DNA from: RGIG4576 sp964536025
GTDB taxonomy: Bacteria > Bacteroidota > Bacteroidia > Bacteroidales > Muribaculaceae
Length of the DNA: 64,000 nt
NCBI GenBank assembly: GCA_964536025.1
Contig: CAZHXA010000002.1
Coordinates: 62,001 to 126,000, forward strand
Reading direction: 5' to 3'
The translations under genes were made by a program, and so were the position numbers. The notes under the pieces were generated by a model. That model was not told the origin of the DNA. It saw nothing but the letters and a program-made list of their open reading frames with translations, and searched no databases. This document shows positions 1 through 8,890 of this stretch, in pieces (position 1 is the stretch's first letter; each line of letters opens with the position of its first letter).

Positions 1-24
1 TATTATTAAGTAATATATTTATTA

Positions 25-762
25 TTAGACGATAAAGCTTACTTCTTTAAACGCGTATTGTTTTTTAATACCGTCAGCGTCTTCAAGTATAAGCATGCCC
101 GATGGCTCTACTTCTATGATTTTTGCTGAAAAGTGTATGCCGTTGGGTAGGGCAAATGAGTGTTCTTTGCCATCATTTCTATATAGATGCGATAAATATT
201 CTCGGTGCAGTTTTTCAAAATAAGATGTATCTGCGTTTTCAAACGCACAGTTACGTTCTATTGCTTCGCACGTTTTGTGCAAAATATCTTCCACAGGCAC
301 ATCGTTTCCTATAATTTGCGAAAGAGATACAGGATTGGGGGCATCACTTAAGAATTGTTTTTGATTCACATTTATGCCAAGTCCCAAAATGGAATAGTTG
401 ATTGATTGCCCCATGATAGAGTGTTCAATGAGTATTCCACACACCTTTTTATCTTTGTAATAAATGTCGTTAGGCCATTTAATAGTAAATCCATCGGCAT
501 ATTGTGATAATGTATCGATAACCGCAAGCGACACAGCTTCACTTATGTAAAATTGTTGAGGTATTGCAATTTTAGGATTTTTTAGAAGCATTGAAAAAAT
601 TGCATTTTTTCCGTGTTCCGATTCCCATGAGTTTCCTCGTTGACCGCGTCCGGCTGTTTGATTGGGCGTGTGTATAACAGTACCCGATGGCAAAATCGAA
701 GCCATCTTGTTCAAATAAGAATTGGTTGAAGCTGTGCTATGTACAAGAATGTATCTTGGCAT
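25..762 (-). CDS. birA: Biotin--[acetyl-CoA-carboxylase] ligase
   Basis: This 245-residue cytosolic enzyme should activate biotin with ATP and attach it to the biotin carrier lysine of carboxylases. The biotinyl-AMP loop is visible as AGRGQRG (about residues 37-43), followed by the catalytic KWPND motif (about 95-99), GILIE and GLGINVN. The protein starts straight into the catalytic domain, with no N-terminal winged helix, so it is the short monofunctional type and not a biotin-operon repressor. Its ATG shares one base with the tsaE stop codon (TAATG), which points to one transcript and coupled translation. Confidence 0.93.
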   Translation of the reverse strand: MPRYILVHSTASTNSYLNKMASILPSGTVIHTPNQTAGRGQRGNSWESEHGKNAIFSMLLKNPKIAIPQQFYISEAVSLAVIDTLSQYADGFTIKWPNDIYYKDKKVCGILIEHSIMGQSINYSILGLGINVNQKQFLSDAPNPVSLSQIIGNDVPVEDILHKTCEAIERNCAFENADTSYFEKLHREYLSHLYRNDGKEHSFALPNGIHFSAKIIEVEPSGMLILEDADGIKKQYAFKEVSFIV

Positions 763-1199
763 TAATTTTCGGGGTATTTAATAGTGATTTTACGGGTTCC
801 GTCTTCTTGTTCAACAATGTCTACTTCAACAGTATCGTCGGGTAACAAATCGGTAATGCGTTCAGACCATTCGATAAAACATAAGGCTCCGCTGTAGAAA
901 TAGTCTTCCACTCCTATTTCTTCGGCTTCGGCTTCGTTTTCAAGTCGATAGCAATCAAAATGATAAATAAGCTCGGCAGTTGTTTCGCTTCTATATTCAT
1001 TAATAATGGCAAATGATGGTGAGTTTGTTACATCATCCACGCCCAATTCTTCACAAAGAGCTTTGATAAAAGTGGTTTTGCCGGCACCCATTTCACCGTT
1101 AAAAGCAAAAACTGTGTAATCTTCCATAGCAGCCATAAACTCGTGTGCCGCCTCGTTTATTTTGTCGAGAGAAGTTATTTCAATAATTTTATTGTCCAT
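762..1199 (-). CDS. tsaE: tRNA threonylcarbamoyladenosine biosynthesis ATPase TsaE
   Basis: TsaE is the P-loop ATPase that works with TsaB and TsaD to make the t6A37 base of ANN-decoding tRNAs. The Walker A motif GEMGAGKTTF is clear, and the TNSPSFAI and HFDCYRL segments typical of the family follow; FIEWSERI lies near the C-terminus. I placed the start at the ATG at 1199 (MDNKIIEIT, 145 residues). The reading frame stays open 57 bases further upstream, but that extension codes for residues unlike the family. It is the first gene of the tsaE-birA pair. Confidence 0.92.
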   Translation of the reverse strand: MDNKIIEITSLDKINEAAHEFMAAMEDYTVFAFNGEMGAGKTTFIKALCEELGVDDVTNSPSFAIINEYRSETTAELIYHFDCYRLENEAEAEEIGVEDYFYSGALCFIEWSERITDLLPDDTVEVDIVEQEDGTRKITIKYPEN

Positions 1200-1296
1200 A
1201 AATAAGTTACATTTGAATTTACTGCGAATATACAAAAAAATCATGAAGCCACCCACTATGATAGGTGTTGTGATAATAAAAATGTTGGATAGCTGG

Positions 1297-1326
1297 TTGA
1301 TATTATGCTTATATATCGTATATTTG
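1297..1326 (+). promoter_or_regulatory. Bacteroidota-type promoter for the secreted protein at 1443
   Basis: TTG at 1297-1299, a 19-base spacer and TATATTTG at 1319-1326 match the Bacteroidota -33/-7 consensus. It would leave a leader of roughly 110 bases before the ATG at 1443. Confidence 0.6.
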
Positions 1327-1442
1327 TGAAATCGTAATGTTTTGTGTAGTGGGTGTGCTTTTTAAAAGTGTGTAATTAAACTATGAACATAAATTTCGGT
1401 CTTAATGTAGAAAACCTTATTTGTTACTTAAATAATAACATT

Positions 1443-2324
1443 ATGAGAAATTTAAAGTTGTCCGGCATTATTACATGTACAGCAATAGCGTTGTCTGCGT
1501 TGGTGTGTTTACCTGTAGATGCTCAATCAAGCCGAAGAGGTTCGCATCGAACTGAACAAAATGGCAACAGTAATAGAAACATGGGGCAAGGTCGTCGCCC
1601 AGGTAATAGCAGTAATCGTAATAATAATCGTGTAAATAACAATCGTAATGATAATAAAAAGCCTAATAATGGGGTAGGGAGTCCTAACCCAAAGCCGGGG
1701 AATGATAGATATAATGGAAATCCCGGTCATGGTCATCAAAATCCTATCGGCGGAAATCATTACGGACAACATGCTCCTAAGCCCAAGCCTCAACCTGGTA
1801 ATCATTATGGAGAGCAACGTCCGGGATATCCGGCACCACATCCAAGCCGACCTAAATACAAACCTATGCCTCGTGTGGCTCCACCGCCACATTGGCGTCC
1901 ACATAACAATGCTCCTATCATAAACGGAATATTGGGACTTACTTTTGGGTCGATATTTAATGTTTCTTTGGAATATCTATATTATAATAATTATTATATT
2001 GAGAGTTGTTCCGATGATGTTATTTATTTGCGTAATGTTCGTCAATTTAGATATAATTGGGACGATGTTATATTAAATTATGCGTCGGGACGTTTTGCCA
2101 ATGCTCAATTTGTTTATTCGAGTTTATTTCATAACACCGACCGATATAATAGTGTGTATATGACGTTGAATAATACTTATGGTAATCCTATAAGCATGCG
2201 TATATTACCCGGAGGCGGATATGAATGTGTGTGGTATGGAGGACGACGTTGCGGAACAGTAACACTTGAATATTACCCCAATAGAGGTCGTTATTATACC
2301 ATACTTTGCTATGGTACTACATAA
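1443..2324 (+). CDS. Secreted protein with Asn/Gly/Pro/Arg-rich low-complexity linker, function unknown
   Basis: I do not recognise this 293-residue protein. The start at 1443 gives a normal signal peptide (MRNLKLSG, then a hydrophobic stretch ending CLPVDAQ), whereas an earlier in-frame start would put 20 odd residues in front. Residues about 30-155 are a low-complexity tract rich in N, R, G, P, H and K. The last 130 residues look folded: aromatic-rich (YLYYNNYYIES, then YNWDDVILNY) and ending in alternating strand-like segments. It is probably exported to the periplasm or cell surface, with the tract acting as a flexible spacer. It stands alone, facing convergently to crcB. Confidence 0.7.
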   Translation: MRNLKLSGIITCTAIALSALVCLPVDAQSSRRGSHRTEQNGNSNRNMGQGRRPGNSSNRNNNRVNNNRNDNKKPNNGVGSPNPKPGNDRYNGNPGHGHQNPIGGNHYGQHAPKPKPQPGNHYGEQRPGYPAPHPSRPKYKPMPRVAPPPHWRPHNNAPIINGILGLTFGSIFNVSLEYLYYNNYYIESCSDDVIYLRNVRQFRYNWDDVILNYASGRFANAQFVYSSLFHNTDRYNSVYMTLNNTYGNPISMRILPGGGYECVWYGGRRCGTVTLEYYPNRGRYYTILCYGTT

Positions 2325-2357
2325 ACAGAGCGGAATGTATTAAAACTGATGTGTTGT

Positions 2358-2732
2358 TTAGCTTCTGAAAAGATGTATTGCAAAATATAAGGCTAATATT
2401 CCTAATACAACACTCAACCCTGTGTATAGAGCAAGGTGAACTATGTTGCCTTGTTCTATCATAGTGTAATTTTCATGCATAAAACTTGAAAATGTAGTAA
2501 ATCCGCCACAAAATCCCGTTGCAAGCAATAATTGCATGCCGGTGTCGGTAGGTGTGTTCTTGCTGAAAAGGCAATAGATAAGTCCTATCAAGAAACATCC
2601 TAAAATGTTTACAGTCATTGTTCCGAGAGGGAACGATGTGGCTATGGCAGAGTGTATCCATTTTCCTGTCAGATATCGAAGTATGCCTCCCCCTGCACTG
2701 CCGAGTCCTACGAGAATAATTGCTTTTATCAT
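2358..2732 (-). CDS. crcB: Fluoride channel CrcB/Fluc
   Basis: This 124-residue, four-helix inner-membrane protein belongs to the Fluc family, which works as an antiparallel dimer to export fluoride. Family marks are GGILRY in helix 1, GTMTVNILGCF in helix 2 and the GGFTTFSSF motif in helix 3, the region that forms the central sodium site and phenylalanine track. Length is normal for the family. It lies just downstream of tRNA-Asp and its terminator on the same strand. I saw no obvious fluoride riboswitch in the 108 bases upstream. Confidence 0.93.
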   Translation of the reverse strand: MIKAIILVGLGSAGGGILRYLTGKWIHSAIATSFPLGTMTVNILGCFLIGLIYCLFSKNTPTDTGMQLLLATGFCGGFTTFSSFMHENYTMIEQGNIVHLALYTGLSVVLGILALYFAIHLFRS

Positions 2733-2810
2733 TTTCTTTTTGTGAGAAATATCGTGTTCTAAAGCCTATAACAATATAATGATAGGATTGTTTGGAAAGT
2801 GTATTAAATA

Positions 2811-2840
2811 AAAAAGCCTTGAAATTTACTTCAAGGCTTG
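2811..2840 (-). terminator. Terminator of tRNA-Asp
   Basis: A perfect 10-bp stem (2814-2823 with 2830-2839) is followed on the minus strand by a run of T. It lies directly after the 3' end of tRNA-Asp. Confidence 0.85.
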
Positions 2841-2914
2841 CGGTGCGTACGGGACTCGAACCCGTGACCCCCTGCGTGACAGGCAGATATTCTAACCAAC
2901 TGAACTAACGCACC
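2841..2914 (-). tRNA. tRNA-Asp (anticodon GTC)
   Basis: The 74-base cloverleaf has acceptor stem GGTGCGT/ACGCACC, discriminator G, anticodon loop CTGTCAC with anticodon GTC, and T-arm GAGTTCGAGTC. CCA is not encoded. Confidence 0.97.
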
Positions 2915-2963
2915 ATTCTTTAATTATGTTGCTCTCAACGATACTCTTTCGTGATTGCGAGTG

Positions 2964-2993
2964 CAAAGGTACGACATTTTTTTTAATATGCAA
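2964..2993 (-). promoter_or_regulatory. Promoter of tRNA-Asp
   Basis: On the minus strand, TTG (2991-2993), a 19-base spacer and TACCTTTG (2964-2971) are followed by CACTCGC, the extension shared with three other tRNA promoters in this window. Confidence 0.75.
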
Positions 2994-3113
2994 ATGTTTT
3001 GCCCAAATTTTTGAAATATTTTTTATTGGAACGTTTTAATTTTGAAGGTTATTCCTTATTCTGAACTTGTGTAATAATAAAAAACTTTGTTCAAGTTTAG
3101 TTCGGTGATGATA

Positions 3114-3151
3114 AAAGCCAGCACTACAATATAACTTGTAATGCTGGCTTT
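3114..3151 (-). terminator. Terminator of the LRR protein gene
   Basis: A 16-bp inverted repeat with one mismatch (3114-3129 with 3136-3151) lies 38 bases past the stop codon of the gene ending at 3190 and is followed on the minus strand by a T-rich stretch. Confidence 0.7.
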
Positions 3152-3189
3152 ATTAAGTCGCTAATTTATTGTGTGTGAGTTAGCTTTTG

Positions 3190-6042
3190 CTATTTGATAG
3201 CGATTTTGGTTGCTTGAGTGTATCCTGTATTGTCGGTTGCGACTATCATGTAAATGCCACAAGATAAATTATTGGTGGTTATTGTTTCGCCTGCTGATGC
3301 AGTGAATGAAGCTTCAGTGATACCATTGATGTTAAATACTTTAATGGTTATATCATTGAGGGCTGTAATGTTGCAACCATTGACTGTTATCAACGAATAT
3401 TTATCGGTGGTAATATTAGGTATATAGTCGGTATCATGTTTCACGATAGTCAAGCCATAAGCTTCAACGTCTTCAATGATGGTCTTGACTTCCGGGGAGC
3501 CGGTTGCGTTCACCATCTTGATACCACTCTTATATCCGGAACCATCTTCGGCAATGTAACTCCAAAATATGTTCTCTCCGTCTCCGGTGATTTGACGCAC
3601 ATATACAGTTTCATATTGAGTATCATTTTCAGGAGATGCCGGATCGCTTGAAATGCATGTTACATTTGGTATATCTGTCAAGTATCTTATATCTTTTGTA
3701 AGATTCTTGATTTCGCTAAGAGCAATGCGGTAAAGACCATAGTTCTTTCCACTTGAAAAGACATATAGATAGTCGTTTGTTTCATCGATATAGAATGATT
3801 TGATTTCTTCTCCATGAAATAGAGTGATGTAAGGTCGATTTTGGGTGTCATTCACTCCTTCAGGATGAATATCGCTATCTTTGAAGCGATATAATCCATG
3901 TCCATTGTAGATGTAGCTAATCCAATTAACTCCGTTTTTATCACGTTGAAAACATGAAGCGATAGCTCCAAAATTTATTCCATAGTTGTAATATGCTGTC
4001 CAATAAGGAGTCATGAATATGTAGTCAGAATTTGTTGTGTGTATAGTTCCTTCTTCATACCAATTGCGTTCGTTGGCGTTTATCTTTAATACACCAAGTA
4101 TACGATTACCCATGTAAATATCTCCATTAGTTTGGTCTATGAAACAAGTATGTGGGTCACATTGACTTTCTGAGAAAGAAGCGTAGTCATTAATATAGCA
4201 CATACTACCATCTGAAGGTGCTACAATGGGCGTCTTGAAAAAACGTTTGCCATCATAATCCATCTTAAAAAGCAATCCGTCGCCATATGAGTCAGTTGTG
4301 AAGGTGAATGTTTCGCCGGCATCGGCTACATATATTGCTTTTTCGTAATTTTGCATTTGGAATGGATGAGCTCCTGAGCTTATACCTGTATCGTGTTGTT
4401 TTTTGCCGTCAAAGTAGCAAATGTTACCATTCTTGACAGCGTAGTATAAACCGTTTGGCAAGTTTTGTGCAGGGCCGTAGGTATATGCTGTCCATTCATT
4501 ATTTTCAATAATTTCTTTACATTGTGACCACAATTCATTTTTGCGATAGCGACTTGCAAAACCTACAGGCACTTCAAGTGTTACCTTTGTCAAGTCGGGT
4601 TGTGTCGAATATTTGAAGTAATTTATTACGGTAGGTACAATGCAACTTTTGCAACCGATGTATTCAAGTGAAGAAGGCCAGTCGTACATGTTGAAACGAG
4701 TGATTGTCGATGGTAATGTTATGCTTGTTAATTTATTACATCCGTAGAATGTGTATTGAGGTAGTTCTTCAATACCTTCATCTATTGTTACTTCAGTGAG
4801 TTCTGAACACCGAGCAAAAACAGAACTATCGTACTGAATATTTTTAGAAATATGGGCTTTTTGTAGTTTGCTTGCTATAAAAGCACCACTGCCGATACGT
4901 TTAACATTGGGAAAGTTAGCTTCGGTTACGCCTGATGAATAGAATGCATTATAACCAATGTAAGTGACGCGTTCATCGGTCTCGTTCCATACAAACGGCT
5001 CGTGTGCTTGACTGCCGAAGATGCATTTAAACATTATCTCGCCATTGTCAATATATTCATAAAGAGCGTGGTCTTTTGTGAAAAATTTCTTATTGCCGTC
5101 GGCAACGGTTATATTGTCGAGAAAACCCTGGTAATCAAGTTCTTCAAATGTTGATGGTAAGTTGAGGTTGCGTAGATTTTTAAATGGCATATATCCGAGT
5201 GATTTAGCACCTTCGTAAAGGGTTAGGGTGTTAAGCGAATAAGTGTCGCAGTAGAATGCGTTGTCACCAATTGATATGATATTATTATGTAGGGTTACTT
5301 CGGTGAGTGGATTGTCATAAAAAGTATAATCAGGAATTACTGTCATTGATTCCGGAATCACCAATTTGGTGATGTTGCAATGAGAGAATGTTTGAGAAGT
5401 TTCGAGTGTTGCATTCTTTTCATTGTAAAAGAACACTTTTGAAAAGTTTAAATATTTTGTAACATCTAATGATTCACAATGAAAGAACGATTGATAGCTA
5501 ACGCCTATGCCGGCAGCGTTATTCGGAAGATTCTCAAGGGCAGTAAGCTTGCGACAATACATGAATGCATTGGCCGGAAAATAAATTGAATCGGTATAAT
5601 TCTTGAATTCGGATGGGTAAGTTACTTTCTCGAGTGAGGTACAGTACCTAAAATTAAACCTTGATGTTAAAAGTGAGTAACGGTCGTCATTTCTGTTTCT
5701 AAAAGTAACCGAAACCAAGGCAGTGTCGCCGGCAAAGCTACAAGAGCTATTGGGGGTTATGTTGGCTCCGAATGTTACTGAAGTTAGTTTGGGGCAGTCT
5801 TTAAAAATATCAGTATACATAGATCTTACTTCATATATAGTGCTGTCTACAACAATTTCATCAGGTATATTAATATCGCCTGAGTATTTTGAACCGTCTG
5901 ATTTGGCAATTATAGTTGCACTGTTCCTTCTAATACTATAGGTGATACCATCAACATCGACTGATACCGCATTTAGACTTAGGAAACAAAATAAGAAGGT
6001 AAGTAGTGATAACACCTTTTTGTGGGTAATACTTGTATTCAT
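3190..6042 (-). CDS. Secreted BspA-type leucine-rich-repeat protein with propeller-like region and T9SS-type tail
   Basis: This 950-residue protein has a signal peptide (MNTSITHKK, then a hydrophobic run ending SLNAVS). From about residue 30 to 500 it carries BspA/LRR_5-type repeats, recognisable by recurring phrases such as LTSVTFG, ITKLVIPESM, LTEVTLHNN and LTSITLPSTI. From about 530 to 860 the repeats give way to strand-rich segments with spaced Tyr/Gly/Asp (NGLYYAVKNGNI, GDIYMGN, HGLYRFKD, DYLYVFSSG) that look like a beta-propeller. The last 75 residues (IKVFNINGI ... LSCGIYMIV ... KIAIK) resemble a type IX secretion sorting domain. It is probably surface-exposed; the ligand is unknown. 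The start at 6042 is chosen because it begins the signal peptide. Confidence 0.82.
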   Translation of the reverse strand: MNTSITHKKVLSLLTFLFCFLSLNAVSVDVDGITYSIRRNSATIIAKSDGSKYSGDINIPDEIVVDSTIYEVRSMYTDIFKDCPKLTSVTFGANITPNSSCSFAGDTALVSVTFRNRNDDRYSLLTSRFNFRYCTSLEKVTYPSEFKNYTDSIYFPANAFMYCRKLTALENLPNNAAGIGVSYQSFFHCESLDVTKYLNFSKVFFYNEKNATLETSQTFSHCNITKLVIPESMTVIPDYTFYDNPLTEVTLHNNIISIGDNAFYCDTYSLNTLTLYEGAKSLGYMPFKNLRNLNLPSTFEELDYQGFLDNITVADGNKKFFTKDHALYEYIDNGEIMFKCIFGSQAHEPFVWNETDERVTYIGYNAFYSSGVTEANFPNVKRIGSGAFIASKLQKAHISKNIQYDSSVFARCSELTEVTIDEGIEELPQYTFYGCNKLTSITLPSTITRFNMYDWPSSLEYIGCKSCIVPTVINYFKYSTQPDLTKVTLEVPVGFASRYRKNELWSQCKEIIENNEWTAYTYGPAQNLPNGLYYAVKNGNICYFDGKKQHDTGISSGAHPFQMQNYEKAIYVADAGETFTFTTDSYGDGLLFKMDYDGKRFFKTPIVAPSDGSMCYINDYASFSESQCDPHTCFIDQTNGDIYMGNRILGVLKINANERNWYEEGTIHTTNSDYIFMTPYWTAYYNYGINFGAIASCFQRDKNGVNWISYIYNGHGLYRFKDSDIHPEGVNDTQNRPYITLFHGEEIKSFYIDETNDYLYVFSSGKNYGLYRIALSEIKNLTKDIRYLTDIPNVTCISSDPASPENDTQYETVYVRQITGDGENIFWSYIAEDGSGYKSGIKMVNATGSPEVKTIIEDVEAYGLTIVKHDTDYIPNITTDKYSLITVNGCNITALNDITIKVFNINGITEASFTASAGETITTNNLSCGIYMIVATDNTGYTQATKIAIK

Positions 6043-6135
6043 AATTATTATTGTTTGATTATTTGTATGTACAAAGATAGACAAACTAATATTAATTACC
6101 CCCCAATTACTAAAATATGTTAAATATAATATAAA

Positions 6136-6167
6136 GCAAGTGCTTACCGTTTACGGTAAACACTTGC
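6136..6167 (-). terminator. Terminator of asnA
   Basis: A 15-bp stem with one mismatch (GCAAGTG...CACTTGC) sits 21 bases past the asnA stop and is followed by TTTAT on the minus strand. Confidence 0.65.
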
Positions 6168-6187
6168 AACTCATGACATGTAATGTC

Positions 6188-7222
6188 TTACATTAGGAAA
6201 ATTCCGTTTTGTCGGCATATTTCAATTTGTTCTTCGGGCCAAATGCTTGCTTGCACCTCACCTATGTGAGCCTTTTGTAACAAGAACATGCATAGTCGGC
6301 TTTGACCTATACCGCCACCTATCGATTGAGGTAATTCGCCGTTAAGCAGAGCTTTATGGAACGCCAATTCTTTTCGTTCGGTGCAATTTCTTGCGTTAAG
6401 TTGTTGCATGAGCGATTCAGGACTTACTCTTATACCCATCGAAGACAGTTCGATAGACGTTTCAAGAATATTGTCCCAAAGTAGGATGTCGCCATTAAGC
6501 CCCTGAAATCCATTGTCATTCATTGTAATCCAATCATCGTAATCGGGAGCACGTCCGTCGTGTGGCTCACCATTGCTTAAAGGAGCTCCTATGCCAATCA
6601 AAAATATAGCACCATATTTTTTGGTAGCTTCTATTTCGCGGTCTTTTGGCGATAAATCGGGATACATATCCAATAATTCCTGTGAATGTAGGAATGTAAT
6701 TTCTTTGGGTAAACGTGGCGTAATGTGTGGAAACTCTTTATATATGAAAAGTTCGGTTTCACGCAGTGCATTGTAAATGTTTTTTACGGTGTCTTTTAAA
6801 TAATCTAAAGTGCGATTTTCCTTTTTTATTGAACACTCCCAGTCCCATTGGTCTACATATAGCGAATGTAGGTTGTCAAGGTCTTCGCTTGTGCGAATTG
6901 CATTCATATCGGTGTAAATACCATATCCTGCTGAAATGTCGTAGGCACCGAGTTTCATTCTTTTCCATTTTGCAAGTGAGTGAACAACTTCGGCACGACG
7001 GTTACCCATGCAAGTGATGTCAAAGGTTACAGCGTGTTCCACACCGTTGAGGTCGTCGTTTATACCGGTGCCTGTCAAGACGAAAAGAGGTGCTGTTACA
7101 CGTCGCAAGTTTAGGCTGTTAGCCAATTTTTCTTGAAATGTATCTTTGATTTTTTTTATGGCTATTTCGGTGGTTTCCGGAAGTAGCTTTTGTTTGTATT
7201 TTTTTGGTATAATAAGTGCCAT
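6188..7222 (-). CDS. asnA: Aspartate--ammonia ligase
   Basis: AsnA makes asparagine from aspartate, ammonia and ATP. It is related to class II aminoacyl-tRNA synthetases. Visible marks are the N-terminal IPKKYKQKLLPETTEIAI, GTGINDDLNGVEHAV (aspartate/AMP site), EVVHSLAKWKR, the YVDQWDWE segment, and the GGGIGQSRLCMF motif 3-like end. The 344-residue length (start at 7222, MALIIPKKY) fits the family; an upstream extension adds unrelated hydrophobic residues. The ammonia-using enzyme sits in the same window as a urease operon, but 20 kb apart, so any link is only metabolic. Confidence 0.95.
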   Translation of the reverse strand: MALIIPKKYKQKLLPETTEIAIKKIKDTFQEKLANSLNLRRVTAPLFVLTGTGINDDLNGVEHAVTFDITCMGNRRAEVVHSLAKWKRMKLGAYDISAGYGIYTDMNAIRTSEDLDNLHSLYVDQWDWECSIKKENRTLDYLKDTVKNIYNALRETELFIYKEFPHITPRLPKEITFLHSQELLDMYPDLSPKDREIEATKKYGAIFLIGIGAPLSNGEPHDGRAPDYDDWITMNDNGFQGLNGDILLWDNILETSIELSSMGIRVSPESLMQQLNARNCTERKELAFHKALLNGELPQSIGGGIGQSRLCMFLLQKAHIGEVQASIWPEEQIEICRQNGIFLM

Positions 7223-7251
7223 ATTGATGTTTTTATTTAATAATGCATAAG

Positions 7252-7282
7252 CAAATATAGCAAATGTTTTGAAGATTGGCAA
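7252..7282 (-). promoter_or_regulatory. Promoter of asnA
   Basis: Minus-strand TTG (7280-7282), a 20-base spacer and TATATTTG (7252-7259) match the Bacteroidota consensus about 30 bases before the chosen asnA start. This also argues against the longer open frame. Confidence 0.75.
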
Positions 7283-7479
7283 ATTTTATAACAAAATGTG
7301 CTTTTATGATGCGATTTTGTGAAAATATTGCAAGAATTTTGTGCTGAGGGTCTTAAAATATGAATGTATAAGCATTTTGGAGTGTTAATGTGTTTTTTAA
7401 GTAATAAAAGCCATTAAAAAAGTCTTAATTAAGAAGAAGATTCATAATGAAGCGTGTTTTTCATGGAAAAATTGTATTT

Positions 7480-7512
7480 TTGTAGTAAGAATGAAACTTT
7501 CGTGTACATTTG
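7480..7512 (+). promoter_or_regulatory. Promoter of the lolD-like operon
   Basis: TTG (7480-7482) and TACATTTG (7505-7512) are separated by 22 bases. A second box, TATTTTTG, lies at 7475-7482. Transcription from the first would leave a very short leader before the ATG at 7531. Confidence 0.5.
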
Positions 7513-7530
7513 CGGGTTGAATTGATTAAA

Positions 7531-8205
7531 ATGATTGAAGTAAAGAACATAAATAAGAAATATGGAGCGTTGCAAGTTCTTGACAACGTGAATGTGACTA
7601 TCAATAAAGGTGAATTGGTTACTATCGTGGGACCGAGCGGTGCAGGAAAGTCAACTTTGCTCCAAATTGTAGGCACACTTGATTCTCCCGATGATGGAAG
7701 TATTATTTATGATGGTAAGGATGTTCTTCGTTTTAGTGAGCGAGAACTTGCTCGCTTTCGCAATCAAAATATAGGTTTTGTGTTTCAATTTCATCAGTTA
7801 TTGCCTGAGTTTACCACACTTGAAAATGTGACAATACCTGCACTTATTGGAGGAATGAAACAAAAAGATGCCGATGAAAGGGCTAAAGAACTGCTTGATT
7901 ACATGGGTTTGTCGGGACGCCTGAACCATAAGCCATCGGAGTTGTCGGGTGGCGAGCGTCAGCGTGTAGCTGTTGCAAGAGCGTTGGTTAATCGTCCGGC
8001 AGTGATTCTTGCCGATGAGCCTTCGGGTAGTCTTGATTCTCAAAATAAAAAAGAATTGCATGGATTGTTCTTTCGTTTACGCGAAGAACTGCAACAAACT
8101 TTTGTTATAGTGACACATGACGAAAGTCTTGCCGATGATGCCGACAGAGTGTTATATATGCAAGATGGAAAAATAGTAAATGATGTTACAAAAAATAGCC
8201 GATGA
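7531..8205 (+). CDS. ABC transporter ATP-binding protein, LolD/MacB-like
   Basis: This 224-residue ATPase subunit has all ABC motifs: Walker A GPSGAGKST, a Q-loop in FVFQFHQLLPEFT, signature LSGGERQR, Walker B VILADEPSGSLD and switch-His VTHD. The FQFHQLLPEFT and LADEPSGSLD phrases place it in the LolD/MacB subfamily, which drives lipoprotein release or export from the inner-membrane outer leaflet. No permease gene is adjacent, so its membrane partner (such as a LolCE) must lie elsewhere. The ATG at 7531 is preferred over an upstream TTG. The stop overlaps the next start (ATGA), so translation is coupled. Confidence 0.85.
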   Translation: MIEVKNINKKYGALQVLDNVNVTINKGELVTIVGPSGAGKSTLLQIVGTLDSPDDGSIIYDGKDVLRFSERELARFRNQNIGFVFQFHQLLPEFTTLENVTIPALIGGMKQKDADERAKELLDYMGLSGRLNHKPSELSGGERQRVAVARALVNRPAVILADEPSGSLDSQNKKELHGLFFRLREELQQTFVIVTHDESLADDADRVLYMQDGKIVNDVTKNSR

Positions 8206-8873
8206 GAATTTTTAAATACATATTAATGTGTGTTATGGCAACGGTTCTTGTTGCTTCCTGTGATGACGATAGTGAAGGCTTTAAATATGGAGACTTCAAC
8301 TACGATATGGTGACTTATTCAGGTGAATATGATTCTCAGTCGGTATTTACGTTTCAATCTTATGATGATTCACCTCTTATAACCTTAACTGCGAGCAATT
8401 TGAGCAATCCTGAAATGAAGGTTGGTCAACGTTTGTTATTGAATTATATAGTAGATAAGAATTTTGGTGATAATCACAAAGCTATAACTGTGAATGGCTA
8501 TTCTAAAATTACTACCGATACAATTTTAATACTACCGCAAGAGGTTATAGATACTCTGAAACGGGATAAAGTGAAATTGAGAAGTGTATGGCGTACAGGA
8601 AATTATCTTAATGTGCGTTGTGATGTACAATATACCGAGAAAGCTCGTCGATTGTTTCTTGCTTCAACAGGCGAACCCGATGAGTCGGGACTTGTGCAAG
8701 CCTATCAAATTCAAGACTTGATGGATGCCCCCACATATTACTGGTTTGGAACCTATTTTAGCTATTACATAGCTCCTGTGTGGGAAAATGTGGAATGTAA
8801 GGCGTTTAGATTTAATATAGAAGACCTTACTTATCCCGATGTGAAATATTATGATTTTTTGAAAGAAAAATAA
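8202..8873 (+). CDS. NigD-like lipoprotein
   Basis: The 223-residue product starts with a lipoprotein signal (MRIFKYILMCVMATVLVASC, lipidated Cys at 20, then DDD, which fits surface or outer-membrane sorting in Bacteroidota). The rest, with YSGEYDSQSVFTF, VGQRLLLNY and WRTGNYLNVRC, resembles the two-domain NigD-like family first named from Bacteroides bacteriocin loci; the molecular role is unknown. It overlaps the ATPase gene by 4 bases. Coupling with a lipoprotein-trafficking ATPase is suggestive but not proof of a shared function. Confidence 0.72.
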   Translation: MRIFKYILMCVMATVLVASCDDDSEGFKYGDFNYDMVTYSGEYDSQSVFTFQSYDDSPLITLTASNLSNPEMKVGQRLLLNYIVDKNFGDNHKAITVNGYSKITTDTILILPQEVIDTLKRDKVKLRSVWRTGNYLNVRCDVQYTEKARRLFLASTGEPDESGLVQAYQIQDLMDAPTYYWFGTYFSYYIAPVWENVECKAFRFNIEDLTYPDVKYYDFLKEK

Positions 8874-8890
8874 ATAAAATAGAAACTGAT

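Larger units (their letters stand above)
7223..7530. other. Divergent intergenic region asnA / lolD-like gene
   Basis: Apart from the asnA promoter and the two TAnnTTTG boxes near the right end, this gap is A/T-rich and holds no gene I can support. A short palindrome (TCTTAATTAAGA) lies in the middle. Confidence 0.5.

Noticed and set aside
1527..1904. A 125-codon minus-strand open frame opposite the low-complexity secreted protein
   Set aside because: Arises from the biased Asn/Arg/Pro codons of the sense gene; Trp/Ile/Arg-rich with no domain.
2733..2810. A fluoride riboswitch upstream of crcB
   Set aside because: I could not find the conserved fluoride-aptamer core or a pseudoknot pairing in the short leader.
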